From Halorubrum sp. CBA1229 (GTDB taxonomy: Archaea; Halobacteriota; Halobacteria; Halobacteriales; Haloferacaceae), in contig NZ_CP054585.1 in NCBI RefSeq assembly GCF_003721435.2, forward strand, positions 1,922,001-1,986,000: a DNA stretch of 64,000 nt, in the 5' to 3' direction. A model generated the notes under the pieces. The model made no database searches, was not told the origin of the DNA, and was given only the letters and a program-made list of their open reading frames with translations. Of the stretch, positions 34,865 to 44,170 are shown one piece after another; the stretch's first letter is position 1; every line of letters begins with the position of its first letter. The translations under genes and the position numbers were made by a program.

Positions 34865-35650
34865 TCAGATGTCTCGACGCTCGAACAGCGCCTGCGAGAG
34901 GATGAGCAGGCCGACGAACGCGACGAGCAGGATCGCCGAGTCGATCGGCTCGAACGACCCGTCGATCAGGATCGGCGTCGGCTCGTAGTACTGCGTCGGG
35001 CTCAGGTACTGTATCCAGTCGTATCCCTCGGCACCGCCGACGACGGACTCGACGAGGTAGAGGACGAACACGGTGCCGACGGCGCCCCGCTCGGCGACCG
35101 CCGCCCGGTCGACGGCGACCGAGAACGCGAGGCCGACCCCTGCACAGACGAGGAGGTACGGGACCGAAAGCAGGTGCGTGAGCAACAGGTGATCGAGTGG
35201 GACCGTCTCCCCGACGGCGACGACGAACAGGTAGATGATCGGGCCGCCGAGGGCGTTGACGGCGATCATGGGGACGAGCAGCGCGGCGAACTTCTCGACG
35301 AGCAGCCGGGACCGCGAGACGGGGAACGACAGGAGGAGGTCCATCCGCTCCGTCTCGACGTCTCGCGCGACGACGCCGCCGGCGACGTACGCGAAGTACA
35401 GCCCCAGCCCGAGCAGCCAGACGAAGTTGAACACCTGCGCGCCGAGGAACCCCTCGATCGTCGACAGGCTCTCGATGCCGAACGCCTCCAGCATCGCCGG
35501 CGGCAGGTCCTCGAAGACGTCCTCGTAGTCGACCCCTTCCAGCACGGTGAAGTACCAGACGATGAACCCGGCGTACGCCCCGACGCCGGCCGTGAGGACC
35601 GCGGCGCCGCGGAGCCGCCGTCTCCCCTCGTACCGAGCCGTCTCAAGCAT
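34865..35650 (-). CDS. ABC-2 type transporter permease
   Basis: 261 residues with about six membrane helices. It begins MLETARYEGRRRLRGAAVLTAG, a usual start for haloarchaeal ABC-2 permeases, and contains RMDLLLSFPVSRSRLLVEKFAALL, the conserved cytoplasmic loop between helices 2 and 3. It partners with the ATPase at 35643, overlapping it by 8 bases, and ends the three-gene unit 38211-34865. The exported substrate is unknown. Confidence 0.9.
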   Translation of the reverse strand: MLETARYEGRRRLRGAAVLTAGVGAYAGFIVWYFTVLEGVDYEDVFEDLPPAMLEAFGIESLSTIEGFLGAQVFNFVWLLGLGLYFAYVAGGVVARDVETERMDLLLSFPVSRSRLLVEKFAALLVPMIAVNALGGPIIYLFVVAVGETVPLDHLLLTHLLSVPYLLVCAGVGLAFSVAVDRAAVAERGAVGTVFVLYLVESVVGGAEGYDWIQYLSPTQYYEPTPILIDGSFEPIDSAILLVAFVGLLILSQALFERRDI

Positions 35651-36623
35651 TCGACGCCCCCGCTCCGTCGCTCACGTTGACTCCGCTTTCGTTTGCCGTC
35701 TCCTCGCTTCCGTCCCCCTCGTCTCCCGTCTCCTCGCTTCCGTAGTAGTGCGCGAACACGTCCTCGATCGGGGGTTCGCCGATCTCCACGTCGCGGACGT
35801 CGTGGGCTGCGAGCTCGCGGAGGAGCGCGTTGACGTCGCCGGCGTAGATGAACTGGACGCCCTCGACGAATCGCTCCGGGTCGACGACGCCGTCGAGGTC
35901 GGCTATCGCCGCGACCGCCGCGTCGCTCGCGTGAACGCGCACGTGCTTCCCGCTCCGGTGGAGGAGCGCCTCGACGTCCTCGAGCTCCACGAGCGACCCG
36001 GCGCGGAGGATGCCGACGCGGTCGCAGACGCGTCGGACCTCGCTCAACACGTGTGAGGAGAAGAACACGGTCGTGCCGCGCTCGCGCTCGTCGCGGACGA
36101 ACTCGTTGAACGCCTCCTGTTTGAGCGGGTCGAGCCCGCCGGTCGGCTCGTCCATGATCACGAGGTCGGGGTCGTGCATGAACGCCTGCACCAGTCCGAG
36201 CATCCGCTTGTTCCCGGTCGAGTACTCGCGTACCGGTCGCTCTATCGGCGGGGTGAAAAGATCTAGCAGCTCCTCGCGGCGACGCTCGCCCTTCATCGCG
36301 CCGTGGTAGTCGAGCACCGCCTCGCCGGTCGCCTCCTCGTCGAACCCGAGGTGCGCCGGGAGGTACCCGATCCGGCCCTTGACACCGGTCAGCGCGTCCT
36401 CGTCGCGGATGTCGGCGCCGAGCACCCTCGCCGTCCCCGAAGTGGGCTTCAACAGCCCGAGCAGCAACCGTATCGTCGTCGACTTCCCCGCGCCGTTGGG
36501 CCCGAGGAACCCGAACACCTCGCCCTCGTCGACGGCGAACGACACGTCGTCGTTCGCGACCACGCTTCCGAACTCCTTCGTGAGCCCCTCGACGACGAGG
36601 GGGCGGTCGGTCTCACCGGACAT
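35643..36623 (-). CDS. ABC-2 type transporter ATP-binding protein
   Basis: 326 residues. Walker A is LGPNGAGKST (about 39-48), the signature region EYSTGNKRMLGLVQAF has a slightly unusual TGNKR in place of SGGxx, and Walker B is LVIMDEPTGGLDPLKQEAF with switch His in FFSSHVLSEV. The C-terminal 90 residues (about 220-310) are the usual DrrA-like regulatory part followed by an acidic tail. It powers the permease at 34865. The start overlaps the end of the membrane-anchored protein gene by 11 bases. Confidence 0.92.
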   Translation of the reverse strand: MSGETDRPLVVEGLTKEFGSVVANDDVSFAVDEGEVFGFLGPNGAGKSTTIRLLLGLLKPTSGTARVLGADIRDEDALTGVKGRIGYLPAHLGFDEEATGEAVLDYHGAMKGERRREELLDLFTPPIERPVREYSTGNKRMLGLVQAFMHDPDLVIMDEPTGGLDPLKQEAFNEFVRDERERGTTVFFSSHVLSEVRRVCDRVGILRAGSLVELEDVEALLHRSGKHVRVHASDAAVAAIADLDGVVDPERFVEGVQFIYAGDVNALLRELAAHDVRDVEIGEPPIEDVFAHYYGSEETGDEGDGSEETANESGVNVSDGAGASNA

Positions 36624-38211
36624 AGAACCACCACGCCCCGGCGGCGACGAGGAGCAGGAGGACGATCAGCACGGCGGACTCGATGGGGACCTCGCCGCCG
36701 GACGACTCGACGACCGAGGCGGCGACCGTCGCGGTGTCGCCGGTGACGCGGACCCCGTCGGGATCGGTGTAGCTGATCTCGACGCTGGCCGGATACCGGC
36801 TCGCCGGCGCCTCGCCGTCGACCGCGAGGTCGAACGCGACCCGCCCCGTCTCTCCGGGCGCCAGCGACGGGACCACGGTGGTTCGGAACTCGCTCTCCAG
36901 CGGCTGGTCGACGGCGAGACGCAGCTCGACGTCGCGGAGCTCGACGTCGCGGCGGTTCGTCACGTCGAGCCGCAACACGCCGTCCTCGCCGGCCGCGAAT
37001 TCGGCGTCGACCGGGGACACCGTCACCGCGTCCCGGCGCTCGGCGACGGGAACGCGAACCGCCTCGCGGGTCGTGCGGACGGTGTCGGCGGCGCTCCGGT
37101 AGCTCGTCGAGAGGACCACCTGCTGGGGGACCGAGTCGGCGCCCGCCGGGACCTCGCCGCGGAACCGGAAGGCGGCGCTCTCGCCGGCGTCGAGGTCGCC
37201 GACGGCGTACCGCGGACTGCGGGGGGCGAACGCCCCATCGCCGACCGCGAGGACGACCCCGTCGACGTCGCTCGGCCCGTCGTTGCGGATCGTCCCGCTG
37301 ACGGTCCCGTTCTCGCCGACGCGGAGCGTGGAGTCGTCGACCGCGACCGAGAAGGACTGCTCCGCGCGCGGTCGGAGCCCGACCGGGATCCCCTCGTGAA
37401 CGCCGCGGATGCCGTCGACGTCCGTGTACCGAACGCTGCCGGTGAGGCCGAACGACTCCGCGGCGGCGTCCGCGTCGACGCTCGCCGGGAACCTGACCGT
37501 CGCGTTCTCGCCGGGGTCGAGCCGGTCGATCCGCGCGGTGTTCCGCTCAGTCTCGCCGAGCGCGACGTCGGGACTGTTCGCGGCGAGTTCGACGGAAAGG
37601 TCGCGTGCGGGCTCCCCGCCGACGTTGGTCACGTTCGCGGCGAGCGTCCCGGAGTCGCCGACTTGGACGTCCGTGTCGACCGTCCGCATCGCGAACCGGG
37701 GCGCGTCGTCCACGGTCACCCCGATCGACTCGGTCAGCGTCCGCGATCGGTCCTGGACGACCCCGCTCCGCGGCGCCGAGAGGAACGTGTGCGAGTACTC
37801 GAGCCGCACGTCGAGCGAGTACCGTCCCGGCTTCGCGTCGGCCGGGACCCTGACCGAGACGGGGACTTCCCGGACCGCGCCCTCGCCGATCGATCCGACG
37901 GCGAACCGGCCCGTCTCGACGACGAGGGGCGAGCCGTCGTTTCGAACGTCGATCACGACGCTCCGGGCGGTCGTGACGGTGGCTCGCCGGGCGTCCGACC
38001 CCGCTTCCACGTCGCCGTCGTTCGCGATCTGCACCGTGAGGTCCGTCGTCGTCCCCGGGGACACCGTCGAGTCCGGGACGTACACGTCCAGTTCGGGCTC
38101 GCCGCGCACGAACGGCGGCTCCTCTTGGGCGACGGCGAGGCCGGCGAGCGTCCCGACGAGGAGGGCGACGACGGCGACGACGGCGAGGACCCGGAGGGGT
38201 TGTCGGGACAT
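36613..38211 (-). CDS. Exported membrane-anchored protein with NEW3/CARDB-type repeats, ABC-2 cluster
   Basis: 532 residues. The N-terminal helix VLAVVAVVALLVGTLAGLAVAQ is a Sec-type signal. Four or five beta-sandwich units of about 100 residues follow, each with a TVSPGTTTDLTVQIANDGD-like start (COG1361/NEW3 type). A C-terminal helix (SAVLIVLLLLVAAGAWWFYVR) anchors it with the body outside the cell. In haloarchaea such proteins often precede ABC-2 ATPase and permease genes, as here. It may present or receive the exported material; this is inference from context. Divergent from the aminotransferase at 38399. Confidence 0.85.
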   Translation of the reverse strand: MSRQPLRVLAVVAVVALLVGTLAGLAVAQEEPPFVRGEPELDVYVPDSTVSPGTTTDLTVQIANDGDVEAGSDARRATVTTARSVVIDVRNDGSPLVVETGRFAVGSIGEGAVREVPVSVRVPADAKPGRYSLDVRLEYSHTFLSAPRSGVVQDRSRTLTESIGVTVDDAPRFAMRTVDTDVQVGDSGTLAANVTNVGGEPARDLSVELAANSPDVALGETERNTARIDRLDPGENATVRFPASVDADAAAESFGLTGSVRYTDVDGIRGVHEGIPVGLRPRAEQSFSVAVDDSTLRVGENGTVSGTIRNDGPSDVDGVVLAVGDGAFAPRSPRYAVGDLDAGESAAFRFRGEVPAGADSVPQQVVLSTSYRSAADTVRTTREAVRVPVAERRDAVTVSPVDAEFAAGEDGVLRLDVTNRRDVELRDVELRLAVDQPLESEFRTTVVPSLAPGETGRVAFDLAVDGEAPASRYPASVEISYTDPDGVRVTGDTATVAASVVESSGGEVPIESAVLIVLLLLVAAGAWWFYVR

Positions 38212-38398
38212 TCACGCCCCCGACCCGGCGGCCGCAGTGCGTCTGTCGGCCGACCGCACCGACCACGCGCGGGAGTGATGGTCGCGTGTCATGTGTGGAA
38301 CTCCGCTCGCCGATCATATATGTTTACGTGTGGCGGTGGTATCGGCCCGGCGGCGGCCGGTACGGGGGGCTTATTTCGCTGGAACAGCGTGTCGAGGT

Positions 38399-39496
38399 AT
38401 GCTCATGACGCCGGGACCGACCGCGGTCCCCGAACCCGTCCGCGACGCGATGAGCCGCGAGCTGATCAACCCCGACGTGGACCCGGAGTTCCAGCGGATA
38501 TACGACCGGCTCACGGACCGGCTGGAGACCGTGTACGGTGTCGAGTCGAGCGCAACGAGCGAGGCCGACGGAACTCCGGAGGCGCTCTCCCGCGACGTCG
38601 TCGTCCCCGGCGGGGAGGGGATCCTCGGGTTGGAGGCCGCGATCGCCTCGCTCGTCGAGCCCGGCACCGAAGTGCTCTGCCTGTCGAACGGGCTCTACGG
38701 CGACGGGTTCGCCGACTTCGTCGAGTCGTACGGCGGCGAGGCGACGCTGGTCTCGGCAGAGTACGACGAGCCGCTCCCGCTCGCGGAGCTGGAGTCGACC
38801 CTCGCCGACGGCGACTTCGACGTCGCGACGCTGGTCCACTGCGAGACCCCCACGGGGACGCTCAACGACCTCGGCCCCGCGCTGGACCTGCTGGAGGGGG
38901 CCGACGGCGAGATCGTCACCGTCGTCGACGCGGTCTCCTCGCTCGGCGGGGTCCGAGTACCTACCGAGCGGATCGACGTCTGTCTGGGCGCGTCCCAGAA
39001 GTGCTTCAGCGCGCCGCCGGGACTCACCACGGCCGCGATCAGCGAGCGCGCGTGGGCGGCGATGGACGAGCGCGACCCGCACTCGCTGTACACGAACTTC
39101 CTCCCGTGGCGCGACACGTCGGAGGGATTCCCGTACACCCACCTCACGACCGAGATCGTCGCGCTCGACGCGGCGCTGGAGATGTGGCTGGAGGAGGGGC
39201 TCGACGCGGTTCGGGACCGACACCGGGCGGCCGCGGCGCGGTGTCGCGAGCGCGGGGCGGAACTGGGGTTAGAGCCGTATCCGGAGCCGGAACGCAGCTC
39301 GCCGACGGTGACCGCCTTTTATACGCCCGGACGGGCCGCGGAGCTGCAGGAGCGACTGCGCGAGGAGCGCGACGTGCTCGTCGCGACGGGGTTGGGCGAG
39401 TTGGCCGGAGACGTTCTCCGCGTCGGGCACATGGGACACAACGCGCGGGTCGAGCGCGTGGACGAGACGATGGACGCGCTGGAAGACGTCTTATAA
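38399..39496 (+). CDS. Class V aminotransferase (alanine-glyoxylate/serine-pyruvate type)
   Basis: 365 residues starting MLMTPGPTAVPEPVRDAMSR. PLP Lys is in LGASQKCFSAPPGL; other landmarks are GGEGILGLEAAIASLVEPG, VDAVSSLGGVRVPTERI and VGHMGHNARVERV. It transfers an amino group, probably between alanine or serine and glyoxylate or pyruvate. TATA-like GCTTATTTCG at about 38369 gives leaderless spacing. The 187-base gap 38212-38398 carries promoters for both divergent genes, and CATATATG at about 38316 is a candidate for the other side. Confidence 0.9.
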   Translation: MLMTPGPTAVPEPVRDAMSRELINPDVDPEFQRIYDRLTDRLETVYGVESSATSEADGTPEALSRDVVVPGGEGILGLEAAIASLVEPGTEVLCLSNGLYGDGFADFVESYGGEATLVSAEYDEPLPLAELESTLADGDFDVATLVHCETPTGTLNDLGPALDLLEGADGEIVTVVDAVSSLGGVRVPTERIDVCLGASQKCFSAPPGLTTAAISERAWAAMDERDPHSLYTNFLPWRDTSEGFPYTHLTTEIVALDAALEMWLEEGLDAVRDRHRAAAARCRERGAELGLEPYPEPERSSPTVTAFYTPGRAAELQERLREERDVLVATGLGELAGDVLRVGHMGHNARVERVDETMDALEDVL

Positions 39497-39639
39497 ACCG
39501 GACGCGGAGTAGTCGAGGGAATCTCCGGGAATTCGGTGAGCCGGCATCGTTGACGCTCTTCGAAGGCGTCACGCTCTGGTCCGATTCCAATCAGCACGGC
39601 CAAAATATATGCCAGTGCACCTGTCAGTGCAGATCGAAC

Positions 39640-39930
39640 ATGCAGCGAGTAGCCCTCCTCGGCGGCGGTTTGCTTATCGTCGGCCTCAGTATCGTCCTCG
39701 CGCAACTGGTTACCTTCCCCGCCATGCTGTTCGGGGGGTGTACAGACGTCGGTGTTCCGGATGGTGAGGGGCAGGGAATCGGCGTCCTCGGCGTGGCGGA
39801 CGGGAACCTCCTGTACACGCCCGACGGGGTGAACGAATGCAGTATTCCGCTCCCAGCGGTCGGTATCCCGGCCGGACTGATCGCCGTCGGAATCGGCTCG
39901 ATCCTATCCCAGAGGGTGACAAGGAACTGA
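39640..39930 (+). CDS. Small two-helix membrane protein, unknown
   Basis: 96 residues starting MQRVALLGGGLLIVGLSIVL. Helix 1 spans about 4-31 and helix 2 about 70-90. The loop between them contains two Cys (CTDVGV and NECSIP) that could form a disulfide outside the cell. AAAATATATG at 39602 lies about 30 bases before the ATG, a TATA at leaderless spacing. A palindromic GACGC/GCGTC hairpin around TTCGAA at 39551 may end the upstream transcript. I do not recognise the family. Confidence 0.6.
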   Translation: MQRVALLGGGLLIVGLSIVLAQLVTFPAMLFGGCTDVGVPDGEGQGIGVLGVADGNLLYTPDGVNECSIPLPAVGIPAGLIAVGIGSILSQRVTRN

Positions 39931-40077
39931 GCGGGACTTCGATTAAAAGGGATCGCGTGCTTTCCGGACGGAGTAGCGCCCTTATTTATATAGCGTCCCC
40001 GCCGGTCGCTCCGTCGTTCCTCCGCGGTTCCGCCTCCGGAACGCCCTTGCCGCCGCCCCGACCAGTTGGGAGTGAAC

Positions 40078-41097
40078 ATGAATCATCGCACGCTCGGGAG
40101 CGTCGGCGAGGTCAGCGAGGTCGGCTACGGCTCCTGGCAGATCGGGAGCGACTGGGGCGACGTGAGCGAGTCTGAGGCCGTCGCGGCCGTCGAGACCGCC
40201 CGCGACGCCGGGATCGACTTCTTCGACACCGCGGACGTCTACGGCGACGGGCGCTCGGAGCAGCTCCTCGGCGACGTGCTCGGAGACGACATCGCGCGCG
40301 GCGACGTCACGGTCGCGACGAAGGCCGGCCGCCGGCTCGACCCCCACGTCGCCGACGGGTACACCGAGGCGAACCTCCGTCGGTTCGTGAACCGATCGCG
40401 CGAGAACCTCGGCGTCGAGACGCTCGATCTGGTCCAGCTCCACTGCCCGCCCACGGACGTCTACTACCGGCCGGAGACGTTCGACGCGCTCGCGACCCTC
40501 GCGGACGAGGGGCGGATCGCGGCGTACGGCGTCAGCGTCGAGCGCGTCGAGGAGGGACTGAAGGCGATCGAATATCCGGGCGTCGAGTCGGTCCAGATCA
40601 TCTTCAACCCCTTCCGCCAGCGCCCGGCGGAGCTGTTCCTCGACGAGGCCGCCGCCCGCGACGTGGGCGTGATCTGCCGGGTACCGCTCGCGTCCGGCCT
40701 GCTGACCGGCGCGCTCTCGCGCGACGACGAGTTCCCGGAGAACGACCACCGCAACTACAACCGCGACGGCGACGCCTTCGACGTGGGCGAGACGTTCGCG
40801 GGCGTCCCCTTCGAGGCCGGCCTCGACGCGGCCGACGCGCTCGCGGACCGCGTCGACGCGGTCGCCGACGACCCGACCGACGCGACCGGCGACGACCTCT
40901 CGCTCGCGGGGTTCTCGCTCCGATGGATCCTCGACCACGACGCCGTTTCGGCCGTCATTCCGGGGTCGACGACGCCCGAGCACATCCGGTCGAACGCGGC
41001 CGTCAGCGACCGTCCGCCGCTCGGCGACGACGCGCACGAGGCGGCCCGCGAGGTGTACGACGAGTTCGTCCGCGAGCACGTCCACCACCGCTGGTAG
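40078..41097 (+). CDS. Aldo/keto reductase
   Basis: 339 residues from the ATG at 40078 (MNHRTLGSVGEVSEVGYG). The tetrad is intact: Asp and Tyr in FFDTADVYGDG, Lys in VATKAGRRL and His in LVQLHCPPTD. The NADP end is VSAVIPGSTTPEHIRSN, a clear AKR signature. TTATTTATATAG near 39981 is a likely promoter, giving a leader of about 70 bases. Substrate unknown. Confidence 0.9.
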   Translation: MNHRTLGSVGEVSEVGYGSWQIGSDWGDVSESEAVAAVETARDAGIDFFDTADVYGDGRSEQLLGDVLGDDIARGDVTVATKAGRRLDPHVADGYTEANLRRFVNRSRENLGVETLDLVQLHCPPTDVYYRPETFDALATLADEGRIAAYGVSVERVEEGLKAIEYPGVESVQIIFNPFRQRPAELFLDEAAARDVGVICRVPLASGLLTGALSRDDEFPENDHRNYNRDGDAFDVGETFAGVPFEAGLDAADALADRVDAVADDPTDATGDDLSLAGFSLRWILDHDAVSAVIPGSTTPEHIRSNAAVSDRPPLGDDAHEAAREVYDEFVREHVHHRW

Positions 41098-41159
41098 CGA
41101 TCGAGCCGGCGACGGAACGTGCCGCTTTTCTCCCGAGCCGGGCCAGGTCGAGGTAACCC

Positions 41160-42731
41160 GTGAACGCCGACCCCGGAGCCGGCGGCGAGGACGAGCGCGA
41201 GACGCCGAGCGACGACTCCGTCCCCGACGAGGAGCGCGAGGCGCTCGTGACGATCGCTCACGGCGCGGTGGTCACGTCCGGGGGCGTCTCCGGCCAGCGG
41301 GCGCTGACGGCGGCGACCGAGTTCGTCCTCGCGCGGGGGCTCGGCCCGACGGCGTACGGCGTCTACGCGCTCGCGTGGCGGATCGCGCAGCTCCTGTCGC
41401 GGCTCGTCACCTTCGGGAGCGTGCCGACGCTCCAGCGGTACCTCCCCGAGTACGCGGACGACCCGGCCCGGCGGGGGACCGTCGCCGGGCTCGCGTACGC
41501 GACGACGCTCGGCTTCGGCGCCGCCATCGCCGCGGGGGTCTGGCTCGCGGCCCCGCGTATCAACGACCTCACCGTCGAGGAGGCGGCCTTCCCGGGCGCG
41601 ATGCGGGCGTTCGGCTTCCTCGTCGGGCTCCTCGGCGTCGTGATGGTCGCGTCGGCGATCTTCCGCGCCGTCGGCTCCGCCCGCGGTGAGATCGCTTTCA
41701 ACAAGCTCCTCCGGCCGGGGGTCCGGCTCGTCGCCGCGGTCGCTGCGCTCGCTGCCGGCTACTCTATCGGCGGCGTCGCCGTCGGGATCGTCGCCGCGAC
41801 CGCGCTGCTCGCGGCGGTCGCCGTCCCGCTCTCGGCGCGAGTGACCGGCGTCGTCCCGTCGCTACGCGGCGCCCGCCGCGAGGCGCGGCGCTTCTACGAC
41901 CACGCGGCGCCGGTCGCGATGAGCAGCCTCGGGAAAGTCTTCCAGAACCGCGTTGACGTGCTGCTCGTGGGGGCGCTCCTGACCGCGACGGCCGCGGGGG
42001 TGTACAACGTCGTGCTCGTGCTGATCGCGATCGCGTGGATCCCGCTCATGTCCTTCAACCAGCTCCTCCCGCCCGTCGCCTCCGACCTGTACGCGAACGA
42101 CCGGACCGCGACGCTGAACGCGGTGTACTCCTCGGTGACGCGCCAGATCGTCACGGCGGTCGTCCCGATCCTCGTCGTCCTCGCCGTCTACGGCCGGGAG
42201 CTGCTCGGGCTGTTCGGCGACCCGTACGTCGCGGGGTACCTCCCGCTCGTCGTCTACCTCGGCGGGGTGTTCGTCGGCAGCGCGGTCGGCGCGACCGGCT
42301 GGCTCCTGATGATGACCGACCACCAGTACGCCCGGATGGCGCTCGACTGGCTGCTCGCGGTCCTCAACGTCGCGCTGACGTACGCGTTCGTCGTCCGCTT
42401 CGGGCTCGTCGGCGCCGCGCTCGGCACGTCGCTCGCGATCGCCGGCCAGAACGGGATACAGGTGCTGCTGCTGCGTCGGTTCGAGGGGCTGTGGCCGTTC
42501 GACCGCACCTTCCTCACCCCGCTCGCGGCTGGGGTTGCGGCCCTCCTCGTCGCGCGGGCGGTCCGCGCGGTCGTCCCAGGTCTGGCCGCGGTCGTCGTCG
42601 GGGGCGTATTGGGGCTCGCGACGTACGCGGCGGCGCTCCGCCGCCTCGGCGTCGACCCCCGAGACCGGCTCGTCGCGAGCCACCTGGCGGGCCGGTACCG
42701 CGCGGCGCTCGCGCGACGGCTCGACCGGTAG
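41160..42731 (+). CDS. Polysaccharide flippase (Wzx/MOP superfamily)
   Basis: 523 residues from a GTG at 41160, with about 14 membrane helices after an acidic 40-residue N-terminus. MOP-type features: TSGGVSGQRALTAATEFVLARGLGPTAYGVYALAWR at the start of the membrane part, and FQNRVDVLLVGALLTATAAGVYN. Such proteins flip lipid-linked glycans across the membrane for surface polysaccharide or N-glycan assembly. No glycosyltransferases are adjacent. It is 62 bases upstream of the deacylase gene. Confidence 0.88.
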   Translation: MNADPGAGGEDERETPSDDSVPDEEREALVTIAHGAVVTSGGVSGQRALTAATEFVLARGLGPTAYGVYALAWRIAQLLSRLVTFGSVPTLQRYLPEYADDPARRGTVAGLAYATTLGFGAAIAAGVWLAAPRINDLTVEEAAFPGAMRAFGFLVGLLGVVMVASAIFRAVGSARGEIAFNKLLRPGVRLVAAVAALAAGYSIGGVAVGIVAATALLAAVAVPLSARVTGVVPSLRGARREARRFYDHAAPVAMSSLGKVFQNRVDVLLVGALLTATAAGVYNVVLVLIAIAWIPLMSFNQLLPPVASDLYANDRTATLNAVYSSVTRQIVTAVVPILVVLAVYGRELLGLFGDPYVAGYLPLVVYLGGVFVGSAVGATGWLLMMTDHQYARMALDWLLAVLNVALTYAFVVRFGLVGAALGTSLAIAGQNGIQVLLLRRFEGLWPFDRTFLTPLAAGVAALLVARAVRAVVPGLAAVVVGGVLGLATYAAALRRLGVDPRDRLVASHLAGRYRAALARRLDR

Positions 42732-42793
42732 GCCGGTTTCGCGCACCACCGAACGTCGACCGTTTAATATTCGACCGGCGTGTACGGCCTTCC

Positions 42794-43672
42794 ATGGAAA
42801 CGATCGAGCGCGGGTCGGCCGGCTCGGCCCGCGTCGCGATCGTCGGCGGGATCCACGGCGACGAGCCCGCCGGCGAGCGGATCGTCAGGCGGCTCGCCGA
42901 CGAACTTGACGAGGACGGGCCCGGGAGCGGGAGCGTTCGGCTGATCGTCGCCAACGAGCGAGCGCTGGCGGCCGGGACGCGGTACACGGACGCAGACCTG
43001 AACCGCGTCTTCCCGGGCGACCCCGACAGCGACGACTACGAGCGGACGCTCGCGCCGCGGCTCGCGGCCGAACTGGAGGGGATGGACGCGGTGCTCGCGC
43101 TCCACACCTCCCACAGCGCCCCGCCGCCGTTCGCCATCTACAGCGACCCGACCGAGTCGGTTCGCCGCAGCGTGACCGGGATGCCCGTGGAGTACGTCGT
43201 CGACTCCAGCGAGCTGCGGTCGACGACGCTCGACTCCGTCGTCCCCCACACCGTCTCGATAGAGGTCGGCAGACAGGGGAGCGAGGAGGCGGTCAAGTTC
43301 GGCCACGAGGCCTGTCTGGCGTTCCTCCGGGCGCACGGCGCTATTGACGACGAGCCGCCGACGTTCACCGAGACGACGGTCGTCGCGGGCGACGAGGAGG
43401 TGCCGAAGGGCGGCGGCGAGCCGCACGTCCACTTCGCGAACTTCGAGGCGATCCCGCCGGGGTCGGTGTTCGCTGAGGACGACGTGTACACCCACCGCGT
43501 CGAGGAGGAAGGGCTCGTCCCGATCCTCGCGAGCGAGGAGGGATACGAGGAGATATTCGGCATCTACGGCCGCGTACAAGGGGTCATGGAGCCGCCGGCG
43601 TCGGCGGGTGACGGGGCTGTCGGCGGGGAAGAGCCGGCGGAGGAGGAGTCAGCAGAGGAGACGGCGGAGTAG
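42794..43672 (+). CDS. Succinylglutamate desuccinylase/aspartoacylase family zinc hydrolase
   Basis: 292 residues starting METIERGSAGSARVAIVGG. The zinc motif GGIHGDEPAGE supplies His and Glu, the third ligand is His in ALHTSHSAPPPFAIY, and DLNRVFPGDP is the conserved substrate loop. Residues past about 255 are a Glu/Ala-rich tail. The family removes acyl groups from amino acids or related amides; haloarchaeal members are often called AstE/AspA-like without a proven substrate. Confidence 0.88.
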   Translation: METIERGSAGSARVAIVGGIHGDEPAGERIVRRLADELDEDGPGSGSVRLIVANERALAAGTRYTDADLNRVFPGDPDSDDYERTLAPRLAAELEGMDAVLALHTSHSAPPPFAIYSDPTESVRRSVTGMPVEYVVDSSELRSTTLDSVVPHTVSIEVGRQGSEEAVKFGHEACLAFLRAHGAIDDEPPTFTETTVVAGDEEVPKGGGEPHVHFANFEAIPPGSVFAEDDVYTHRVEEEGLVPILASEEGYEEIFGIYGRVQGVMEPPASAGDGAVGGEEPAEEESAEETAE

Positions 43673-43679
43673 CCCGAAC

Positions 43680-44057
43680 TCACTTCGCGGTCGGCGTGAC
43701 GTCGCCGACGGCGTCCATCACCTGCATCGCGGCGCTGGCGGCCAGCCCGCGGGCGACCTCGTCGGTGTCGGCGTCGGCGATCCCGGCCTCGAGCTCGTCG
43801 GGGTCCGGCGTGAAGCCGGCCGAGACGGGGTGCCCGGCGGGCGGATTGACCGCGACGGTCGCCTGCGGGCCGTTAGCGCCGACCGACAGCTCCGAGCCGA
43901 CGGCGTAGCTGTTCGGAAGATACGATTCGGTTCGAGAGACGATTCCGGCGACCGCGCGCCGGAGGCGCCGTTCCTGGTCGGGGGAGAGGTCGACGGCCGC
44001 GGGCTCGCCCGCGTTCGTCACACCCGGTGCCCCGGCGTACGGGTTGTTGCCGTTCAT
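43680..44057 (-). CDS. DUF5811-like haloarchaeal protein
   Basis: 125 residues starting MNGNNPYAGAPGVTNAGEP. The segments VDLSPDQERRLRRAVAGIVSRTESYLPNSYAVGSEL and PPAGHPVSAGFTPDPDELE match the haloarchaeal DUF5811 pattern. It is soluble and acidic with a helix-strand plan. Function unknown. It converges on the deacylase gene with only 7 bases between the stops, and lies downstream of the arginine decarboxylase gene. Confidence 0.75.
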   Translation of the reverse strand: MNGNNPYAGAPGVTNAGEPAAVDLSPDQERRLRRAVAGIVSRTESYLPNSYAVGSELSVGANGPQATVAVNPPAGHPVSAGFTPDPDELEAGIADADTDEVARGLAASAAMQVMDAVGDVTPTAK

Positions 44058-44170
44058 CGAAGACACGTTGGGTACGCGGAGACGGTTCAAAAAGGCGTCG
44101 GCGGGGGCGATCCACGGTCGGGACCCGTCGCTGCGGTCCGCGGATCCCGGTTCGCAGCGAGCCTCGACGG

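Noticed and set aside
38291-38398. N-terminal extension of the class V aminotransferase
   Set aside because: The added residues are unlike the family, and the TATA element at about 38369 puts the transcript start at the ATG at 38399.
36379-39930. Long plus-strand frame antisense to the exporter cluster
   Set aside because: It only makes sense at its end, where the small gene at 39640 begins. The rest is a shadow of minus-strand genes.
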